Program-made: the position numbers and the translations under genes
Part shown: positions 59,590 to 64,000 of the stretch, piece by piece
Numbering within the stretch: the first letter of the stretch is position 1
Layout: every line of letters starts with the position of its first letter
From: DATKUC01 sp964553615
GTDB taxonomy: Bacteria; Spirochaetota; Spirochaetia; DSM-27196; DATKUC01
DNA length: 64,000 bases
Reading direction: 5' to 3'
NCBI GenBank assembly: GCA_964553615.1
Contig: CAZKMA010000022.1
Span: 1-64,000 of the forward strand
Notes under the pieces: model-generated
The model's input: only the letters and a program-made list of their open reading frames with translations
Told to the model about the DNA's origin: nothing
Databases searched by the model: none

Positions 59590-61452
59590 TTAAACGCGGT
59601 AGTTCGAGATGCTGTTTCGGATTTCCCCGACCAGCTCGCCGACTCTGTTGTCGTCGTCCTTGAGCTCCTGAGCTGCTTCTGTAATCTTCCCCGCGCCCTG
59701 ATTGATCTCCCGCACCGCCTCGGCAACGTGAGCCGTGATCCCTTTGAGATTTGTGGCGGATATGAGCATCTCATCGTTCCCGTGCTTCATTTCGGCAGAC
59801 CCTGTCTGGATTCCGTCGGACAGCGAGAGGACCTCTTTGAGTGAGTTGGACACCGTGTCGGTCGTTTCAACAACATGAACCGAAAAGCGCGAAAGTGAAT
59901 CGATCAGATCCCGAACTTCCGCAATCGCTTTCTCGGTCTCCAGGAACCCGATCTGAACCGCATCGGATCCGCCGGATACGTGCTGGATTGCGGTCCGGAC
60001 CTGCTTGAGGCTTGCACCGATTGCCTTCGACTGTCGGGAGGATTCCTCTGCGAGCTTTCTTATCTCTGCAGCTACAACGCTGAAACCGAGTCCGGCGGAT
60101 CCGGCATGAGCCGCTTCGATGGCGGCGTTCATTGCCAGGAGATTCGTCTGCGCGGCGATGCTCGCGATGACGTTGTTTGCCTCCGCAAGGACACGCGAAC
60201 TCTCATTGACCTCGTTCACGTGCCCGATCATCTCGTCGAGCATTGCATGGCCGGAGTGGGCGGTCGAAACGAGCTCCCCGACGCGCGACGCGGACGAGAC
60301 TGCCTGTTGCTGCAGCTGGCGGTTGTTACCAACAAGGTCTGCAATTGCCTTTCCTGACTCGCTGATGACCTCGTGCTGACGGACGATGGTTCCGTTGAGC
60401 GCATCGATGTTGCGCGCAAGCTGTTCTATTGCCGCCGTTGTCTCCACCATGTTCGATGACTGGTCCTCCATCTCCCGTTCAGTATTCCCGATGTTTGATT
60501 CGATCTGTTCAACCGAGGAAGCGAGGGTGGAGACTCTTTCGCTCAAGCCGACTTTGAGTCGCGAAAGCACGTCCGCGGTCTCGCTCAGTTTCGACAGGTT
60601 CCCGCGCATTTCGCGGAAGAAGATGTCGGCCGCCACTGCAGTTTGACCGATCTCATCAAGGGTAGCGGCATTCATCGTATGCCGGAAATCGCCCTCGGCA
60701 CCACGCGCAAACCCGCGGATCAGCTCGTGAATGGGGCGCAGTACCGTATTCACCGAGCGCAGGAGCACAATTGCAGCAAGCGGCAGCGAGACCAATGAAA
60801 TAAGAAGGTTGAGCTCCAGCGGAGAGACCGCCGGTCCCCGGCCGGAAATGGTCATTGCGGTCTGAGCCGACTCGTTGGTAACCCCGAACATCAGCACAAC
60901 GCCGACGAGGCTTGCACCGACAAGCCCGAGCAGCTTCGATCGGAGCGTAAGACTCACACCCCTGTACTCAGGAAACGCCAAACGGATTTCCGCCTCTGTC
61001 CGGGAGAGCAAGGAGAGCAGCACGATCGGCAGGATGAGGAAGTCGAATGCAGCCACGAAGATCCCGGTACGCAGTCCGATGAGGGGAAACTTCACCGCAA
61101 CGATGAATTTTATCGTGACGATAGCGACAAGTGCGAAAAAACCGACGAAGGAAACGAACATGACAATGAGTCGCCGCGGCAGGTCGATGAGTGCGTCGGT
61201 GGTGCCACGCTCGAACGCACGAAATCGGGAGCGCACGAGTGATACTCCGGCAATGGAGAATCCGATATCCTGGAGGATGTTCGTGATGAGCGGCACCGGT
61301 GTGGAAAGCGTCGTTTGCAAATCCGACTGGGTCAAGACGCCCGCGAGAAATCCGAATGGAGTAAGCAGGGTGAGTGGCAGAACAGGAATTGCCACCATCG
61401 ACAAAATCACGATTATTTCATATCGACCGATCGACTTGAGATGCATAGCCAT
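59590..61452 (-). CDS. Methyl-accepting chemotaxis protein
   Basis: 620 residues. An unusual N-terminal half has about six hydrophobic segments (residues 10-240) instead of a two-helix periplasmic domain. A HAMP-like region follows (VLRPIHELIRGFARGAEGDF), then a long coiled coil with the invariant hairpin tip, here reading AAQTNLLAMNAAIEAAHAG followed by GFSVVAAEIRKLAEESS. It signals to CheA/CheW encoded elsewhere. The multi-helix input suggests a membrane-buried or membrane-state signal. Confidence 0.93.
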   Translation of the reverse strand: MAMHLKSIGRYEIIVILSMVAIPVLPLTLLTPFGFLAGVLTQSDLQTTLSTPVPLITNILQDIGFSIAGVSLVRSRFRAFERGTTDALIDLPRRLIVMFVSFVGFFALVAIVTIKFIVAVKFPLIGLRTGIFVAAFDFLILPIVLLSLLSRTEAEIRLAFPEYRGVSLTLRSKLLGLVGASLVGVVLMFGVTNESAQTAMTISGRGPAVSPLELNLLISLVSLPLAAIVLLRSVNTVLRPIHELIRGFARGAEGDFRHTMNAATLDEIGQTAVAADIFFREMRGNLSKLSETADVLSRLKVGLSERVSTLASSVEQIESNIGNTEREMEDQSSNMVETTAAIEQLARNIDALNGTIVRQHEVISESGKAIADLVGNNRQLQQQAVSSASRVGELVSTAHSGHAMLDEMIGHVNEVNESSRVLAEANNVIASIAAQTNLLAMNAAIEAAHAGSAGLGFSVVAAEIRKLAEESSRQSKAIGASLKQVRTAIQHVSGGSDAVQIGFLETEKAIAEVRDLIDSLSRFSVHVVETTDTVSNSLKEVLSLSDGIQTGSAEMKHGNDEMLISATNLKGITAHVAEAVREINQGAGKITEAAQELKDDDNRVGELVGEIRNSISNYRV

Positions 61453-61778
61453 GGTGCATTTGTCCTCTGCATGAACCCGTCTTTCTCATTGAGCGGTATT
61501 CATGGTCTGTTTAGGGAAACAAAGTATACAAGATTGCAGGATATGGCAATTGCCCGGGCGGTGGGTACGAGGACGAGCCTGCCGTATGGTCTCCGCTGCG
61601 CCACATGGAGATTGTCATCGTACTCCCCAACTGCGGTGATTGTAACCAAATTGTCCCTGGCGCCACATTCGTGCACGTTGTACCATTTTTCTGTACTCAC
61701 AAGCGCACTGCCTTTAGAGTTGCCAAAGTTCAAATTCTGACAACTAAGGGAAATCCAATATTTACGGAGGCAAAGAAT
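61453..61778. other. Intergenic region, no gene seen
   Basis: 326 bases between divergent genes, lower in GC than neighbours. No family-like frame, tRNA or clear promoter was found; it should hold the promoter of the binding-protein gene at 61779. Confidence 0.55.
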
Positions 61779-62819
61779 ATGAAAGGAATGAAGGGGTTGA
61801 CCATTGCCGTCATCCTTTTCGCGATGGTACTTGGTGGCGCCTGGGCGAACGGGGCCAAAGAGCAATCGACAACTGCCAAGGCGGCGAGCAAGGCCACGCC
61901 GAAGACACTTCATCTGTACAGCTCATTGCCTGAACAGGAAGTGAAAACGTACGTAGGCGCCTTTGAGGCTTCGCACCCTGACATCAACGTTGCATGGGTA
62001 CGTCTGTCCACCGGTCAGATGTTAGCGCGTATACGAGCCGAGAAGGCCAACCCCCAATCCAGCATATGGTTCGGCGGACCAACAGACTCCTATATCCTCG
62101 CTGCGAGTGAGGGCTTGTTTGCGCCATATAAGGAATCCCCTGAATGGCAGAGTATGCCGGCAAAATACAAGGGACCCGAAGGCAACTGGACCGGATTTGG
62201 CGTCAACTATCTGTGTTTCGTAAGCAATACGAAATTCCTCAAAGCGCACGGACTCAACCCACCCACTTCGTGGAACGACCTGCTCCGTCCCGAGTTCAAA
62301 GGACAGCTTTCCATGGCGTTTCCCTATACGTCAGGGACCGGGTTGGCCAGGCTTTCTACGCTCATTTTCCTGATGGGCGAGAAAAAGGCACTGAGCTTCG
62401 AGAAGGATCTGTCATCGCGGATTCTCGAATACACCGAGTCCGGTCCTGGGTGCATTCCAAAGGTCGGCCTGGGCGAGGCAGCTGTTGGCATTACCTATCT
62501 CAGTGATACCCGCGAAGCCATGGGAAAGGGATATCCCATCGTGTATTCCTACCCGAAGGAGGGGACCAGCTATACGACGGACTGCGTAGCCCTGATCAAA
62601 GGTGGCCCCGAGCCTCAACTGGCAAAGGTATTCTACGATTGGCTGCTTTCCGCCGATGCGCAGAAACTGTTCAAACCCTTCTATCGCATGGGTCTGAATT
62701 CTTCTGTAGCACAGACTCCGGGCCTAACGCCGCCGAAGCTTGTGGACTACGATTTCAAGTGGGTTGCTGCGAATCGCGATCGCCTGATATCCGAGTGGCG
62801 ACAGACCACCGGCTTCTAG
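61779..62819 (+). CDS. Ferric-type ABC substrate-binding protein
   Basis: 346 residues, ATG at 61779 behind GGAGG. Signal peptide ending AWA-NG, with mature start NGAKEQ. TLHLYSSLPEQEVKTYVGAFE and SSIWFGGPTDSYILAASEGLF define the family; WNDLLRPEFKGQL and YTESGPGCIPKVGLGEAAVGI follow. It is related to, but clearly different from, the protein encoded at 34155. The permease gene follows after a strong hairpin. Confidence 0.88.
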   Translation: MKGMKGLTIAVILFAMVLGGAWANGAKEQSTTAKAASKATPKTLHLYSSLPEQEVKTYVGAFEASHPDINVAWVRLSTGQMLARIRAEKANPQSSIWFGGPTDSYILAASEGLFAPYKESPEWQSMPAKYKGPEGNWTGFGVNYLCFVSNTKFLKAHGLNPPTSWNDLLRPEFKGQLSMAFPYTSGTGLARLSTLIFLMGEKKALSFEKDLSSRILEYTESGPGCIPKVGLGEAAVGITYLSDTREAMGKGYPIVYSYPKEGTSYTTDCVALIKGGPEPQLAKVFYDWLLSADAQKLFKPFYRMGLNSSVAQTPGLTPPKLVDYDFKWVAANRDRLISEWRQTTGF

Positions 62820-62840
62820 AGCTCTTCCTCCGAGTGTCCA

Positions 62841-62872
62841 ATGGGGGGCAGCATGCTGTTGCCCCCCATTTT
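62841..62872 (+). terminator. Strong hairpin with T-run between binding-protein and permease genes
   Basis: A 10-bp stem, ATGGGGGGCA (62841-62850) with 62860-62869, a 9-base loop and a short T-run. It probably terminates part of the transcripts so that the binding protein is made in excess over the permease. Confidence 0.75.
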
Positions 62873-62904
62873 ACGTCTGTACCCCAGGAGTTTCTGATCG
62901 CCAT

Positions 62905-64000
62905 ATGATGCACTACACTGGACGTCAAATAAAGAGTTTCCTCAACAATCGTTCTCTGCTGTTTGTTGTACTATTTATCATCGCGTTTCTGCTCTTGTTT
63001 GTAGTTTTTCCGCTCTTCAAGATCTTTCAAAACGGTATCTTCTACAACGGAAAGTTACAGCCCGAGTACTTCCGCGAGTTCTTCTCCGGTCAACGCTATG
63101 TTATCAGACCGTTCCTCAACAGTCTGCTTGTAGGTTCGCTCGTGGCAGCGACCTCAACCCTGATCGGTTTTATCTTTGCCTACGCTACGACCAGGACCGA
63201 TATTCCGGGAAAGCGCTTCTTCCGGCTGATAGCGATTGTTCCCATTGTTTCTCCTCCGTTCATCATGGCGTTGGCGGCCATCTTGCTTATAGGTCGCAAG
63301 GGACTGATCACGGCATTCATGACGCAGTACCTGGGTATTTCATGGAACATCTATGGCCTTCCCGGGTTGATCATAACTGAGACCTTTGCCTTCTTTCCTA
63401 TGGCGTTTCTCATCCTCGAAGGCGTACTTGGTGGGATCGCGCCCAGTTTAGAAGAAGCTGCGTTGGACATGGGCGCCTCGAGACTGCGCACGTTCTTTCG
63501 GGTGACCCTACCACTGACTGCTCCCGGTATTGCCGGGGCCCTGCTTCTCACTTTTACGAGGTCTTTGGAGGATTTTGGTGACCCAATCATTATCCAGGGA
63601 CGGTTTCCCGTTCTTACTACGCAGATCTACCTGGCAATCACCGGTATGTACAATATCCCGTTGGGAGCCACCCTCGCCATTATTCTCCTGGTTCCGACTG
63701 TGCTTGCTTTCCTGTTGCAGAGATATTTCTTATCACGCAAGTCGTATGTTACGGTTACGGGAAAGCCTTCGTCAGCTGCGCTTGTCCGCGTATCACCACG
63801 GGCAAAGTGGAGTTTGTTCGGCGTAGTATCACTGTTCTCACTTGCAATCATAGTCCTTTACGCTGTCGTAATCTTTGGCTCGTTTACAAAACTATGGGGC
63901 ATAAACAATACGCTTACCTTGGACCACTATCGCTATGCTTTCTCTGTAGGGTGGCGGTATCTGGCCGATAGCCTGGAGTTAGCGGCAATTGCCACATTAA
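62905..64000 (+). CDS. Ferric-type ABC permease (3' end outside window)
   Basis: The frame is open from the ATG at 62905 to the window end, at least 365 residues. The ribosome site is AGGAG 14 bases upstream, which is distant. Helices start at FVVLFIIAFLLLFVVFPLF. The first EAA loop reads APSLEEAALDMGASRLRTFF (about residue 190). Then a second set of helices begins (LFSLAIIVLYAVVIFGSF), so a fused double permease like the one at 36365 is likely. The coding sequence is poorer in GC than most of the window. Confidence 0.9.
   Translation, partial: MMHYTGRQIKSFLNNRSLLFVVLFIIAFLLLFVVFPLFKIFQNGIFYNGKLQPEYFREFFSGQRYVIRPFLNSLLVGSLVAATSTLIGFIFAYATTRTDIPGKRFFRLIAIVPIVSPPFIMALAAILLIGRKGLITAFMTQYLGISWNIYGLPGLIITETFAFFPMAFLILEGVLGGIAPSLEEAALDMGASRLRTFFRVTLPLTAPGIAGALLLTFTRSLEDFGDPIIIQGRFPVLTTQIYLAITGMYNIPLGATLAIILLVPTVLAFLLQRYFLSRKSYVTVTGKPSSAALVRVSPRAKWSLFGVVSLFSLAIIVLYAVVIFGSFTKLWGINNTLTLDHYRYAFSVGWRYLADSLELAAIATL

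Noticed and set aside
1..64000. CRISPR array, tRNA, rRNA, prophage or insertion sequence
   Set aside because: No regularly spaced repeats, no cloverleaf-like or rRNA sequence, and no transposase, integrase or phage structural gene was found on either strand.

Overview
The window (64 kb, high GC, three 100-base runs of N) looks like a scaffold from a free-living, anaerobic, sugar-using spirochaete. The phylum guess rests on the exported proteins: several start their mature part with an Ala-Gly/Ser-Gly-x-Glu type sequence (34155, 61779, 30641) that is common in Spirochaetaceae binding proteins. A BMP/PnrA nucleoside transporter, a chemoreceptor and YesMN-type regulators fit the same picture. 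This is inference; no rRNA or tRNA gene is present to settle it.

Layout. 1-7.2 kb: the end of a sulfatase, a lipoprotein, two small outer-membrane-like proteins, a PadR/MFS pair with a clear operator, and a sucrose phosphorylase. 7.2-24.7 kb: a complete bidirectional NAD-linked [NiFe] hydrogenase locus. It holds hypE-D-C-F on the minus strand, hypA and a MinD/Mrp-type hypB on the plus strand, then (minus, in transcription order) three sensor kinases, hoxEF (fused), hoxU, hoxY, hoxH, a maturation protease and a lone receiver domain. 25-30.6 kb: a methyltransferase and a sugar-catabolic operon (ThuA, Gfo/Idh/MocA, GPH symporter, a large unknown protein). 30.6-38 kb: small membrane and stress genes, a HAD phosphatase and a ferric-type ABC importer. 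38-42.5 kb: a TMEM175/CPBP gene pair flanked by copies of one hairpin repeat, an MFS exporter and a 7TM-PAS protein. 42.5-48.6 kb: nitrilase, E2-like acyltransferase, GH31 glycosidase, CPBP protease and an arsR-arsM pair. 48.7-53.3 kb: a BMP-type nucleoside ABC importer. 53.4-57.8 kb: YesN-YesM plus a membrane-anchored sugar-binding protein. 57.8-61.5 kb: a TetR gene with twin operators, an unknown protein and a chemoreceptor. 61.8-64 kb: a second ferric-type ABC importer that runs off the end.

The most unusual part is 18.7-24.7 kb. Three signalling proteins are encoded in series just upstream of hoxEF. The first is a histidine kinase carrying a sensory [FeFe]-hydrogenase domain. The second is a REC-PAS-histidine kinase. 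The third is a histidine kinase transmitter fused directly to a coenzyme-A-disulfide-reductase-like flavoprotein with a degenerate rhodanese tail. I know of no described protein with that third architecture. Together with the lone receiver domain at the far end of the hox operon they suggest a relay that reads H2 and the NAD(P)H/thiol redox state and adjusts the Hox hydrogenase, although no DNA-binding output protein is encoded nearby.

Promoters recur as TTGAxx, 17-18 bases, TACAAT or a close variant. Several lie so close to start codons that they either correct the start or imply leaderless transcripts (hypA, the 7TM-PAS gene, the HAD gene).
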